Below are positions 16,145 through 24,293 of a stretch of DNA of 64,000 bases, piece by piece. The position numbers and the translations under genes were made by a program. Below the pieces are notes generated by a model. It was not told where the DNA came from and did not search any database. It worked only from the letters and a program-made list of their open reading frames with translations. Source of the stretch: Chloroflexota bacterium. Lineage in GTDB: Bacteria > Chloroflexota > Anaerolineae > Anaerolineales > Villigracilaceae. The stretch covers positions 1-64,000 of the forward strand of contig JACAET010000057.1 in the NCBI GenBank assembly GCA_013388685.1. Reading direction: 5' to 3'. Each line of letters begins with the position of its first letter. Position 1 is the stretch's first letter.

Positions 16145-16902
16145 TGCAACATCGCAACTTCGATAAAGCCGCCCTGCGCGGTGAACCGTCTTACGTTTGG
16201 CGGGCTGGTCAGCAGCGCCGTCTCGAAATGATTCTCAAAGCCGCAGGTCATCGTATCGAAGGGAAAATCCTGGAAAACGGCTGCGGTGTGGGCATGTATG
16301 TCGAACATCTCTCGGCTTTCGGTGGAACTGTCATTGGCTTGGAATACGATTTCGAGCGCGCCGCTGAAGCGCACGTCCGTTCGCCGCACATCCTCAACGC
16401 CGCCGGCGAATTCCTCCCGCTTCCCTCCTCGACCTTCGACCTGATTCTCAGCCACGAAGTGATCGAACACGTTCAAGACGACCGCGCCGCCATCTGCGAA
16501 ATGATCCGTGTGCTGCAAAGTCCCGATCCCGCATCGGGACGACCCGGCGGGCGGGCGGTCATCTTCTGCCCCAACCGCGGTTATCCCTTCGAGACGCACG
16601 GCATCTACTGGAAAGGCAAATACCGCTTTGGCAACAAGCCATTCGTGAACTACCTCCCCCGCCGCCTGCGCGACAGACTCGCCCCGCACGTCCGCATCTA
16701 CTCGACGAAAGATATGGAAAGGCTGTTTGCCGATTTGCCTGTCCGCCTCATCGAACGGACAATCATCTTCGGCGCGTATGACAACCTCATCGCCCGCTTC
16801 GGCGCATTCGGAAAACTCCTGCGCGCCATCCTGCAGTTTTTCGAAAGAACGCCGCTGAAGGTCTTCGGCTTGTCTCATTTTTGGGTTGTGGAAAAAACAT
16901 AG
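16144..16902 (+). CDS. SAM-dependent class I methyltransferase
   Basis: The 252-residue protein has the Rossmann methyltransferase motifs: motif I L-E-N-G-C-G-V-G-M-Y, motif II G-L-E-Y-D, and L-I-L-S-H-E-V-I-E-H-V-Q-D-D (motif IV/post region), as in the Methyltransf_11 (UbiE-like) family. Substrate unknown; the D-L-I-L-S-H-E-V-I-E-H type is common in small-molecule and polysaccharide methyltransferases. Start chosen at 16144 (M-Q-H-R-N) because a -10 box ends six bases before it and covers the alternative ATG at 16123. It diverges from nusA and is followed by a Crp-type gene in the same direction. Confidence 0.82.
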   Translation: MQHRNFDKAALRGEPSYVWRAGQQRRLEMILKAAGHRIEGKILENGCGVGMYVEHLSAFGGTVIGLEYDFERAAEAHVRSPHILNAAGEFLPLPSSTFDLILSHEVIEHVQDDRAAICEMIRVLQSPDPASGRPGGRAVIFCPNRGYPFETHGIYWKGKYRFGNKPFVNYLPRRLRDRLAPHVRIYSTKDMERLFADLPVRLIERTIIFGAYDNLIARFGAFGKLLRAILQFFERTPLKVFGLSHFWVVEKT

Positions 16903-16964
16903 ATCTGCGCAGAATTGACGCCAGAGAACATCTGTGTTTTCGCGAAGTATTCCTAGAGGCTCAC

Positions 16965-17639
16965 ATGCTCGATAAAAACCAGTTTGAACGCATCACCTTT
17001 GCCATGCCCTTTCTGCAAAAAGCCAATGAAAACTTGAAGCGCGAACTCATGCAACACGCCCAATTCGCCAGAATCCCTGCCGGTCATGATGTCTTCGTGG
17101 ACGGCGACCGTGTGGATGGCATTGCGCTTCTGCTTTCGGGCGTTGTTCGTGTGTACAAGATCGGCGAAACGGGGCGCGAAATCACCCTCTACCGCTTCGG
17201 CTTGGGGCAAAGTTGTATCCTGAGCGCCAACGCCATCCTCAGCCAGAAATCCTTCCCTGCCATCGCCACCGTGGAGGAGGATGCCGAGGCGGTCATCATT
17301 CCCGCCGAAATCTTTCGTGAGTGGGTCAACAAATATGACCTATGGCGTGAGTTCGTCTTCGACCTGCTCTCCGAACGTCTCTCTACAGTGCTGGCAGTGG
17401 TAGACGAGGTGGTCTTCAAACGTATGGATCGCAGAGTCGCTTCGTTGCTGCTGAATCAGGCCAAGGTCCAGAACCCGATGCGCATCACCCATCAGGAAAT
17501 CGCCGCCGAGCTGGGCAGTTCGCGTGAGGTCATCAGCCGCATCCTGGAGGATTTCTCCCGCGAAGATTTGATCGAGTCGGGGCGGGGCACCATTGAGGTG
17601 CTCGACTTTGAAGGGCTGGAATCGCGTTCGGTTATGTGA
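16965..17639 (+). CDS. Crp/Fnr family transcriptional regulator
   Basis: The 224-residue protein has a cyclic-nucleotide-binding-type beta-roll (about 10-125; I-P-A-G-H-D-V-F-V-D-G-D, I-A-L-L-L-S-G-V-V-R-V-Y), the long dimerisation helix, and a C-terminal winged helix (I-T-H-Q-E-I-A-A-E-L-G-S-S-R-E-V-I-S-R). It lacks the N-terminal cysteine cluster of FNR and the arginine/serine set that binds cAMP in CRP is not obvious, so its signal is unknown. The start at 16965 follows AGAGG at spacing 6. A palindrome TGTGAC-TTT-GTCACA overlaps its stop codon and stands before the DUF2892 gene, making that gene its likely target. Confidence 0.87.
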   Translation: MLDKNQFERITFAMPFLQKANENLKRELMQHAQFARIPAGHDVFVDGDRVDGIALLLSGVVRVYKIGETGREITLYRFGLGQSCILSANAILSQKSFPAIATVEEDAEAVIIPAEIFREWVNKYDLWREFVFDLLSERLSTVLAVVDEVVFKRMDRRVASLLLNQAKVQNPMRITHQEIAAELGSSREVISRILEDFSREDLIESGRGTIEVLDFEGLESRSVM

Positions 17640-17649
17640 CTTTGTCACA
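17635..17649. promoter_or_regulatory. CRP-like palindromic binding site in class II position
   Basis: TGTGAC-TTT-GTCACA is a perfect palindrome with CRP-type half-sites TGTGA/TCACA, spaced by five instead of six bases. Its centre (17642) is about 41 bases before the transcription start predicted from the -10 box TACAAT at 17671, the standard place for an activating CRP/FNR dimer. Confidence 0.65.
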
Positions 17650-17670
17650 GACGGAATGGGGTAAGTCTCC

Positions 17671-17676
17671 TACAAT
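17671..17676 (+). promoter_or_regulatory. -10 box for the DUF2892 gene
   Basis: TACAAT predicts transcription from about 17683. There is no -35 hexamer; the upstream palindrome occupies that position, as expected for an activator-dependent promoter. Confidence 0.55.
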
Positions 17677-17721
17677 GTGGGCATCGTAATCAATCAAACC
17701 AAGAACCAAAGGAGATTTCCC

Positions 17722-17922
17722 ATGAAACGCAATATGTCCAATACCGACCGCATCGTCCGTGTCATTCTCGCCGCCTTGTTCGCTTACCTGTACTTCAGCG
17801 GCGCCGTCGCCGGCGGACTCGGCATCGTCTTGCTCGTGCTGGCGGCAGTGTTCGTGCTCACGTCCATCGTGGCGTTCTGCCCGCTCTACGCGCCGTTCAA
17901 GTTCAGCACCTACAAGGGATAA
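17722..17922 (+). CDS. DUF2892 (YgaP-type) small membrane protein
   Basis: The 66-residue protein starts M-K-R-N-M-S-N-T-D-R-I-V-R-V and has two closely spaced transmembrane helices followed by C-P-L-Y-A-P-F, the standard pattern of DUF2892 (N-terminal D-R-x-x-R, C-terminal C-P-x-Y). In E. coli YgaP the same membrane part anchors a rhodanese domain. Start chosen at 17722 with AGGAGA at spacing 6. The next gene carries the same domain fused to thioredoxin, so both are likely used together in thiol or sulfur chemistry at the membrane. Molecular function is not established. Confidence 0.85.
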   Translation: MKRNMSNTDRIVRVILAALFAYLYFSGAVAGGLGIVLLVLAAVFVLTSIVAFCPLYAPFKFSTYKG

Positions 17923-17940
17923 TTTCACCCCATCATGGAA

Positions 17941-17971
17941 CGTCCCGAAGGTACTCCAAGCCTTCGGGACG
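17941..17971 (+). terminator. Stem-loop after the DUF2892 gene
   Basis: CGTCCCGAAGG (17941-17951) pairs perfectly with CCTTCGGGACG (17961-17971), loop nine bases, followed by TTTCC. It probably ends or attenuates the DUF2892 transcript just before the thioredoxin gene. Confidence 0.65.
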
Positions 17972-17991
17972 TTTCCGCTTCCTTCCTGACC

Positions 17992-18510
17992 ATGAACCTG
18001 ACACAATTTCAACAAGCCGTTTCCTCTTCCGAAAAACCCATCGTGGTGGATGTATGGGCGCCGTGGTGCGCGCCCTGCCGGGTGACCAAACCCATCCTCG
18101 AAAAACTCGCCGATGAGTACAAAGACAGGGTGGCGCTTCTGCCCATCAATGCCGATGAGTCGCGCGAGGTGCTCGAACAATTCCAAATCATCGGCATCCC
18201 CACTGTGCTGGCGCTGCAGAACGGCGAAGTGACGGCGCGTGTGACCGGCGCGCAAAACGAGGCAGGCTACCGCGCCATGTTCGAGGCGCTGGCAGAGGGC
18301 AAAGAAGTGAAAATTCCCCTCTCCGCCTTCGACCGTATGTTACGGCTCGGCGCAGGCACCTTGCTTGTGATGGTTGGCATTTCTACCAGCAATTGGGTGG
18401 CGCAGGGCATCGGCGTGGTCGTCGCCTTTCTGGGCGTCTATGACCGCTGTCCCATCTGGCAAGCCCTTACCCGGCTGGTCACCTCGCGCCTGAAATCGCG
18501 CAAGGCGTAA
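17992..18510 (+). CDS. Thioredoxin fused to a DUF2892 membrane domain
   Basis: Residues 1-105 form a thioredoxin domain with active site W-C-A-P-C (Cys26, Cys29) and the cis-proline segment G-I-P-T-V. Residues about 115-172 repeat the DUF2892 pattern (F-D-R-M-L-R-L, two hydrophobic helices, D-R-C-P-I-W-Q-A-L), so the domain order is thioredoxin then membrane hairpin, with thioredoxin predicted in the cytoplasm. The start at 17992 is taken because the upstream in-frame ATG at 17935 would translate through the stem-loop. A Shine-Dalgarno motif is not evident. Together with the stand-alone DUF2892 gene it looks like a membrane-tethered thiol-disulfide reductase. Confidence 0.85.
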   Translation: MNLTQFQQAVSSSEKPIVVDVWAPWCAPCRVTKPILEKLADEYKDRVALLPINADESREVLEQFQIIGIPTVLALQNGEVTARVTGAQNEAGYRAMFEALAEGKEVKIPLSAFDRMLRLGAGTLLVMVGISTSNWVAQGIGVVVAFLGVYDRCPIWQALTRLVTSRLKSRKA

Positions 18511-18764
18511 CCGACATTCTTCCCTGGCTCCGCCCGCGGGGGCTGACATAAGTCTATCGGCTGGAGCGGTAGTTTCAATGACAGCGCAACAGACTCCGTT
18601 GTCACGATTCCTGTGTGAAGTGAAATTTGGCATTCGTTTTGCCGCGCAACCAGAGCTTCCCGCTGAAACTTCTCGTAATGCGCCGCGCCCATCGGGGTAT
18701 CGAGACTGATTCCCATGACTGTCGCGCTGTGTTTCTCAAAAGAGGAAGCCCACCCGATCTCACA
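18511..18764. other. Spacer without recognisable gene
   Basis: About 250 bases between the thioredoxin-DUF2892 gene and the S1-gene promoter. Open frames on both strands are short, compositionally unlike proteins and lack ribosome binding sites. A GC-rich imperfect hairpin (CTCCGCCCGCGGGGGC) lies near 18530. Nothing else is recognised. Confidence 0.5.
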
Positions 18765-18793
18765 TTGACTGATATGTATCCAACATGTATAAT
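18765..18793 (+). promoter_or_regulatory. Consensus-like sigma-70 promoter for the S1-domain gene
   Basis: TTGACT (18765-18770), 17-base spacer, TATAAT (18788-18793). Transcription would start near 18800, leaving a 30-base leader with CAGGAG before the ATG. This is the strongest promoter match in the window. Confidence 0.8.
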
Positions 18794-18829
18794 TATTTTT
18801 TGGCATCATCTCAAAAGCAGGAGTAAATT

Positions 18830-19597
18830 ATGGAAACAATACACAATGCGCCGGAAGCGGTGCTGGAACCAAAGACCAAGTTAACCGGCAAGGTTATAAA
18901 GACAACCCTCGCCGGAGCGATCGTGGACGTGGGACAGCCCCTGCCCGGCGTGGTTCACATTTCACAACTCAGTAAGGAAGCGGTCAACAAGGTTGAGGAT
19001 GTTGTGAGGGAAGGGCAAACGGTTGAAGTGTGGGTACGCCGCGCAAGGAAGGATCGTATTGAACTCACTATGATCGAACCGCTGGCGCTGGAATGGAAGG
19101 AAATCGAGCCGGATATGGTTGTGAAAGGCAAGGTTGTCCGTCTCGAACCCTATGGCGCATTCGTCGAAATCGGGGCGGAACGTCCCGGTATGATTCACGT
19201 CAGCGAACTCGCGCACGGTTACGTCAAGACACCGAGCGAGGTCATCAAGGAAGGCGATGAAGTGGAAGCCAAAGTGCTGGATGTCAACCGCAAAAAGAAG
19301 CAAATCAAGTTGAGCATCAAAGCGCTGGAACCCGAAATCGAGGAGTATAAACCGGCAAAGAAGGAAAATCGCAAGGGGGGCAAATCCACACCCAGAAAAG
19401 AAACGGCGGAGGCCGTCGAACCGGAAGAAACCAAGGAACCCGAACTGACCGCAATGCAAATCGCCTGGCAGGAAGCCCTGAACCGCTCCGGCGACAGCAA
19501 GGACTTTAAATTCAGAAAAACAAAAGTTGGCGTTTCACGGGAGCAGGAGGACATCCTGAACCGTACGCTGGAAAAACGCCTCCCCACCGGCGGATAG
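18830..19597 (+). CDS. S1 RNA-binding domain protein
   Basis: The 255-residue protein has two S1 domains: about 17-80 (G-K-V-I-K-T-T-L-A-G-A-I-V-D-V, then G-V-V-H-I-S-Q-L) and about 97-170 (G-K-V-V-R-L-E-P-Y-G-A-F-V-E-I-G, P-G-M-I-H-V-S-E-L). A Lys/Glu-rich linker and a C-terminal segment follow (about 180-255). Two-domain proteins of this kind are paralogues of ribosomal protein S1 and are found widely in Chloroflexota and Cyanobacteria; they bind RNA in the cytoplasm, with roles in translation or RNA turnover. It is a single-gene unit with a strong promoter and a strong terminator, which suggests high expression. Confidence 0.88.
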   Translation: METIHNAPEAVLEPKTKLTGKVIKTTLAGAIVDVGQPLPGVVHISQLSKEAVNKVEDVVREGQTVEVWVRRARKDRIELTMIEPLALEWKEIEPDMVVKGKVVRLEPYGAFVEIGAERPGMIHVSELAHGYVKTPSEVIKEGDEVEAKVLDVNRKKKQIKLSIKALEPEIEEYKPAKKENRKGGKSTPRKETAEAVEPEETKEPELTAMQIAWQEALNRSGDSKDFKFRKTKVGVSREQEDILNRTLEKRLPTGG

Positions 19598-19609
19598 ATG
19601 CGACAGAAC

Positions 19610-19638
19610 AAAAAGAGCAGTTTCACTCTGCTCTTTTT
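19610..19638. terminator. Bidirectional intrinsic terminator
   Basis: AAAAAGAGCAG (19610-19620), seven-base loop, CTGCTCTTTTT (19628-19638). The A-run and T-run allow it to stop both the S1 gene and the convergent acyl-ligase operon. Confidence 0.88.
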
Positions 19639-19690
19639 GATTCCCGAGATTCCCAAACCCGCGGCGGGGGGGCAATCGCTCGACGCCAAG

Positions 19691-21376
19691 TCATGTCTCA
19701 ATTTGTTGTTGCAACTCTTTGAGGAATTTTTCCCGGTTGGCGGAGCGCGCTGTTTTTCCGCTCGATGTTTTGATGATCCATTTGGGACCTACAACCTTGA
19801 CATGACGCAGAGCAATGGCAGAATTTTTCGTAACGTGCGCCCGGATCGCGTCGGCAATCCTTTGTTGCACAGCAGGGTCATCCGAGTCGACCTCGGCAAT
19901 GACGACGACCTCCTCCGTACCTTCCTCTTCGTTGAAAACACCAAACGCCACCGATCGCCCTCCGTGAACACCCGGCACTTCGTAGGTCAATGCCTCCAGG
20001 TCCTGCGGGTACACGTTCCTGCCGCCCACAATGATCATATCCTTCTTGCGCCCCGAAACAAAAAGCTCACCGCCTGCAAGGTAGCCGTAATCGCCCGTCA
20101 GATACCAGCCATCCAAAAATGCCTTCCTCGTTAAGTCCTCACGATTGTAATAGCCGGTCAACATACAGTCGCTTTGCAGAGCCACCTCCCCGACAACGCG
20201 CTCGGGCACATCCTTCCCCAGTTCATCCAGAACGCGCACCTTGACATTTGCCAGCGGACGACCCGAAGACATCATCTTCATGGATGGATGCCCATCGAGC
20301 GGACGTTTCGCCACGCGCTCGACCATGAATGCATCTCGGTCAATCTCATCGAGGACCGGTTCTTTCCCCAACACACTTTGGGTCACGCCAAAAACGTTTT
20401 CCGCCATCGCATAGGATGTTTGCAACGCTTCCCAACGGAGACCGTACGACTTGAATCTTTCATAAAATGCGCGGTGACTCTCCCAGCGAACAGGCTCGGA
20501 ACAATTGATGACCGCCCGCAAAGATGAAAGATCTACGCCCTCCAGGTGGCGGTCTCGTATCTTCTGGGCGCAGAAGTTGTAGGCAAAGTTCGGGAGCCAG
20601 GTCAGCGTACCGCGATATCGGGTCACAGCATGCATGAGCTTGTAGGGTGCACGCACCCAATCGAACGGCGACATCAAAACCAGCGGAACCCCTGAAAGGA
20701 TCGGCATGATGAACCCGGCGATCAATCCCATATCGTGATACAGCGGAAGCCAGGAGACAATCACGTCGCCGCTGTTCAGGGTAAGCGCCCCGCTATAGGC
20801 GTTCAATTGATTGAAAACGGAGCGGTGAGAAAGCGCGACCCCTTTCTGCAAACCCGTGGTACCCGAGGAATGTTGTAACAGGACGATGTCGTCCGGGCTT
20901 CTATCGAACCCTTTCAACGCATCGAAATCCAATTCCGTTAACGGCTCGATGGTGTCGCTGACGATCACCGAACGTACCGAGTTGCCCTCCCGAAGCGCCG
21001 AACGAACTTCAGCCTCGAACTCCGCATCGGTGACGATTGCCGCCGGTCTGGTCACCGCCATCAGCGAAGAGAGATCTGCACGGTAACGTTCGGGCGAGAG
21101 TTTCTCTGTGAGGAAAGGCATGATGGAGGGAATCGCGCCATGCAGGATCGCTCCCCAAAACGCATAGAGAAGGGCCTCGCCGTGCGGCAGGATTAATACA
21201 ATGACTTCGCCAGGTCGAATTCCGGCGCTGGCGTAGGCGCGAGCAAAGGATTGTGAGCCGCACAAAAGCCGGTCGAGCGTGAGGGGTAGATCGCCGGCGT
21301 TAGGAAATTGCAGGTACGCCGCGACCCGGTTCGGGGCTTGCGCGTGAAGCGCTTTGAGACGTTCAGGGAAAATCAT
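19691..21376 (-). CDS. Fatty-acyl-AMP ligase-like adenylating enzyme of a Dlt-like cassette
   Basis: The 561-residue protein belongs to the ANL superfamily. Seen: P-loop S-S-G-T-T-G-L-Q-K-G (170-179), W-L-P-L-Y-H-D-M-G-L (A4-like), S-Y-A-M-A-E-N-V-F (A5), Y-L-T-G-D-Y-G (A7), and the C-terminal catalytic lysine in K-T-S-S-G-K-T-A-R. The sequence style (Y-H-D-M-G, V-G-P-K-W-I-I-K-T) is that of FAAL enzymes that charge an ACP directly rather than CoA. It would activate an acyl acid as acyl-AMP and load it on the ACP encoded just upstream, whose stop codon overlaps its ATG (ATGA). Position and partners parallel DltA, but substrate (fatty acid, amino acid or other) is unknown. Confidence 0.87.
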   Translation of the reverse strand: MIFPERLKALHAQAPNRVAAYLQFPNAGDLPLTLDRLLCGSQSFARAYASAGIRPGEVIVLILPHGEALLYAFWGAILHGAIPSIMPFLTEKLSPERYRADLSSLMAVTRPAAIVTDAEFEAEVRSALREGNSVRSVIVSDTIEPLTELDFDALKGFDRSPDDIVLLQHSSGTTGLQKGVALSHRSVFNQLNAYSGALTLNSGDVIVSWLPLYHDMGLIAGFIMPILSGVPLVLMSPFDWVRAPYKLMHAVTRYRGTLTWLPNFAYNFCAQKIRDRHLEGVDLSSLRAVINCSEPVRWESHRAFYERFKSYGLRWEALQTSYAMAENVFGVTQSVLGKEPVLDEIDRDAFMVERVAKRPLDGHPSMKMMSSGRPLANVKVRVLDELGKDVPERVVGEVALQSDCMLTGYYNREDLTRKAFLDGWYLTGDYGYLAGGELFVSGRKKDMIIVGGRNVYPQDLEALTYEVPGVHGGRSVAFGVFNEEEGTEEVVVIAEVDSDDPAVQQRIADAIRAHVTKNSAIALRHVKVVGPKWIIKTSSGKTARSANREKFLKELQQQIET

Positions 21377-21618
21377 GAGCGGCGGGATTCGATCAAGACG
21401 GCGAGTTGGGTCAGGTTGTCAAAGGTGTCCGCGTTCAATTCGGTATCCTCGATGCGAACGCCGTAGGCGTCTTCCACAAACAACGCGACATCCATCAGAC
21501 TGAAGGAGTCGATCAACCCGCTGGAGATGAGCGGCTCGTCGGGGCTGATGGCGCGCCCGGGTTGTTTGAGAATTTTTGATGCGATGAAATCAGCGAGTGA
21601 TGAAATTATATCGGTCAT
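21373..21618 (-). CDS. Acyl carrier protein of the Dlt-like cassette
   Basis: The 81-residue acidic protein has the carrier-protein fold and the phosphopantetheine attachment site in L-I-D-S-F-S-L-M-D (Ser38). D-S-F-S-L is close to the D-S-L/F-x-L motif of PP-binding proteins, including DltC. The apo form needs a phosphopantetheinyl transferase not encoded here. Stop codon overlaps the ligase ATG by four bases; the preceding SGNH gene ends 21 bases upstream. Its role is to hold the acyl group made by the ligase and hand it to the MBOAT protein. Confidence 0.88.
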   Translation of the reverse strand: MTDIISSLADFIASKILKQPGRAISPDEPLISSGLIDSFSLMDVALFVEDAYGVRIEDTELNADTFDNLTQLAVLIESRRS

Positions 21619-21639
21619 GATTCGGTCCTTGAAGCGGGT

Positions 21640-22743
21640 TTATTTGCAGACGGTCGAGAGGACGGCAGAGCGCAGGCGTTCGGCAAGCAATCGTTCGCCT
21701 TCTGCGGAAAGGTGGAGAGAATCGGTGAAATTCTCGGGCGGGATGGCATCCCACAGGTCAAGATACGACAGGGAAGAGGCTCGTACCTGCTCGGCAACGA
21801 TCTCCCGATATTGATCAAACGCCCAGCGAGGATAGAGGTCATTATAGCGTATGTCGGAATTCATTCCGCTGGCGATATAGATCGGCTCATTCACAAGCAG
21901 CAAGGGGATCTCTCCCGCCAGATCAAAACCTACCGATAACGCCCGGAGCAACAACCAAGTTCGGAGATCCGTTCCCGGTTCGAGGTCCCGGTAGGAGGGG
22001 TCCTTTTCGACATCCGCCGCCGCCGGTTCGGCTTGAACGTGCGTAATCGGAAAGTCCCTGCCGGTCGCCGTCCAGATCAACCCCAGCGCCTGTAATTTCA
22101 TCCAACGCGCCAGAAAAGAGCGTTGACCCATCAGCGTTTGCTCATAAAATCCCGTTGGCGTTTCGGACAGGATCCTCCTGGCGCCATACGGGATGTCATA
22201 GACATCTATCAATTCCAGGATGCGGACCCGATTCTCGGTCAGGAAGGGATTCACCCGGTATTGATTCATCACCGTATTCAAGGTGATCATCCAGACGATA
22301 GCATCCGGTCGTCGTTCCTTCGCCTCTTCGATGAACACCAGGTCTTTGAGAATCGAAGGATGAGGATAGCCGAGGTTGTAAATCCGCACGCGTTTCCCAT
22401 TGCACTGCGGAGCGAGGGCATTCCACTGCTCCGAAAGTGTATCAGGAATATCGAGACCGTCACCCCAGACCGTCGAATCGCCTATCAGAGCCACGCGGAT
22501 CTCGTCATCCTGCCTACCGGCGGAGATTTCATGTGAGGCAAACATCGCGTCGGCGTTGTGCAATTCCACCGCGAACGGATTGCCGTAGCTGCCAAACGAC
22601 ATCCGCTTCAACCCCGGAAAAAGTCGGTTGTACGCCGAAAGTTCCCCAACGGGCGGTTGAATCAACCCATACGCCAGGTTGACCGTCATAAAAAGAATGA
22701 GCGCCTTGAAGAGCGTGTGAAACGGACGCGGAGCTTGATTCAT
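21640..22743 (-). CDS. Membrane-anchored SGNH-fold protein, DltD-like role
   Basis: The 367-residue protein starts at 22743; the ATG overlaps the MBOAT stop codon (ATGA) and an N-terminal signal-anchor helix (about 10-28) follows. The extracytoplasmic part has the SGNH nucleophile block A-L-I-G-D-S-T-V-W-G (Ser90) and the C-terminal catalytic pair D-S-L-H (Asp341, His344). The D-x-x-H spacing and N-terminal anchor are also those of DltD, though overall similarity cannot be judged by eye. In a Dlt-like route it would accept the acyl group on the outer face and transfer it to the polymer, or remove it. An alternative is AlgJ/AlgX-like O-acetyl transfer. Confidence 0.82.
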   Translation of the reverse strand: MNQAPRPFHTLFKALILFMTVNLAYGLIQPPVGELSAYNRLFPGLKRMSFGSYGNPFAVELHNADAMFASHEISAGRQDDEIRVALIGDSTVWGDGLDIPDTLSEQWNALAPQCNGKRVRIYNLGYPHPSILKDLVFIEEAKERRPDAIVWMITLNTVMNQYRVNPFLTENRVRILELIDVYDIPYGARRILSETPTGFYEQTLMGQRSFLARWMKLQALGLIWTATGRDFPITHVQAEPAAADVEKDPSYRDLEPGTDLRTWLLLRALSVGFDLAGEIPLLLVNEPIYIASGMNSDIRYNDLYPRWAFDQYREIVAEQVRASSLSYLDLWDAIPPENFTDSLHLSAEGERLLAERLRSAVLSTVCK

Positions 22744-24152
22744 AGGACCCCAAAAAGACGGAGCAAAACATTCCATGCCATGCGCGGATCGGGCAGCAAA
22801 AAGAAACACCAACCCAATGTTACAAAATGAAAATTGAGAACTATTCCGGAATATTTCAAGAACGCCGCGCCGTGCGGCGTAGCGCCCCATCCGCTGGGAC
22901 GCGTTCGCCTCCATTCGCTCCAGCGGTTATGAATGAACAAACCTGCGCCGTGCCAAAGCCCCCACAAGAAAAAGCCGGGGGTGATGCCGTGCCACAAGCC
23001 GATCAGAATCATGGTGGCAGATTGGGCAAACAGAATGAGCAAGGGCTGCGGCAGGGAGCGCTGCGATGAGCGCAGGGCGCGCGTCAAGGGATTGAAGAAA
23101 TATGAGCGAAACCATTGCGCCAGGGTCATATGCCACGCATTCCAAAATTGCGTCGGATTCGGTTTAAGATAGGGGGCATCGAAATTTTCCGGCAATCGCA
23201 CACCCGCCAGCCGCCCCAGCCCGATGGCAATGTCGGTGTAACCGCTGAAGTCGAAATAGATTCGCAGGGAATAGGCATACAACAATACCCACATCCATCC
23301 CGCCGATTGCACGGCGGGCACAAACAGTTCGTTCATTGCAAACCACGCCAGCCCATCCGCCACCACGAACTTTTTAAACAAACCGCAAAAAAGTCGCCTG
23401 CCCGCTTCCATCCAGCCTTCGACGCGCATCGCCAGAGGTTCGTTCAAGTCGCGGATGAATCGTTCGATACGGTCTATCGGTCCCGCGGTGAACGAAGGAA
23501 AGAAAATGACATAGTTGACGTATTCGTCCAGTCGGACTGAGGGAAGCCGTCCAGCCCTGCGATCCATGAGGGTATGCAGGAGGCGGAATGCGACGTAGGA
23601 AAACCCAAGCCACGCCAAGCCGATCACCTCCCCCGCCTCCTTCCCACGAATGTCTGCCGCGATCTCGATCAGCCGCTCCACCGCCGACGGCATTTTCATC
23701 AAAATCAGCATGACGATCAAAACACAGACCGCCGCCACCAACAGGAAGGGGAAATCCCTCCGTAGGCGCGCCAGTGTGAACACTGCGGCCGCAAACACAA
23801 GAATGACCGCAAGCACCAGTTGGATGCGAGGGGTTTCGATGGGGAAGAATTGCTCGATCCGGAAATAGCGATTCAAGTCAACGAGCAGTACAACACCGAA
23901 TAAGACCGCCGCCGCGCCCCAGTTTTCGCGGCGAAAACGAATTTCTGGAGCGGAGGTCACCAGCCACGAGGCAACCGTGAGCAGGATCGTCAGGGTCGGG
24001 AACCAAAATACCAGATTGACCGGTTCCTGACGGGGTTGCAGCCAATACATCGCCAGCGCGCTGACAGCAAGCAGCACATACGAACGTCCTCGTTTTAACA
24101 GGTTGACCAGGATGGCGGCAATGGCCAGAACAACAATCTGCAAAATCGACAT
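22740..24152 (-). CDS. MBOAT family membrane-bound O-acyltransferase
   Basis: A 470-residue polytopic membrane protein with the MBOAT signature P-T-Q-F-W-N-A-W-H-M-T-L (about 325-336) and the invariant His in I-G-L-W-H-G (about 385). S-L-R-I-Y-F-D-F-S-G-Y-T-D-I-A-I-G is the hallmark of the DltB/AlgI branch. Such proteins move acyl groups from a cytoplasmic carrier to an extracytoplasmic acceptor through a central funnel. It overlaps the SGNH gene by four bases and lies 141 bases downstream of the 42-residue microprotein. It has an unusually long N-terminal hydrophobic region (about six helices before the core). Confidence 0.92.
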   Translation of the reverse strand: MSILQIVVLAIAAILVNLLKRGRSYVLLAVSALAMYWLQPRQEPVNLVFWFPTLTILLTVASWLVTSAPEIRFRRENWGAAAVLFGVVLLVDLNRYFRIEQFFPIETPRIQLVLAVILVFAAAVFTLARLRRDFPFLLVAAVCVLIVMLILMKMPSAVERLIEIAADIRGKEAGEVIGLAWLGFSYVAFRLLHTLMDRRAGRLPSVRLDEYVNYVIFFPSFTAGPIDRIERFIRDLNEPLAMRVEGWMEAGRRLFCGLFKKFVVADGLAWFAMNELFVPAVQSAGWMWVLLYAYSLRIYFDFSGYTDIAIGLGRLAGVRLPENFDAPYLKPNPTQFWNAWHMTLAQWFRSYFFNPLTRALRSSQRSLPQPLLILFAQSATMILIGLWHGITPGFFLWGLWHGAGLFIHNRWSEWRRTRPSGWGATPHGAAFLKYSGIVLNFHFVTLGWCFFLLPDPRMAWNVLLRLFGVL

Positions 24153-24293
24153 TTAGGTATTCAAGCGTATGGTATTAGAAATCTATTGGCACAGTCTGCG
24201 TTCTCTTACGCCGACGGAGATGTTCACCTGCCCTGGCAGTCAAGCGCCAGGGAAAAACGTCCTCTGCGCGTCGAATGATGCTCGACCGACTAC

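Noticed and set aside
18438..18809. 123-codon minus-strand frame in the gap before the S1 gene
   Set aside because: No ribosome binding site or recognisable domain, and it runs back into the end of the thioredoxin fusion gene.
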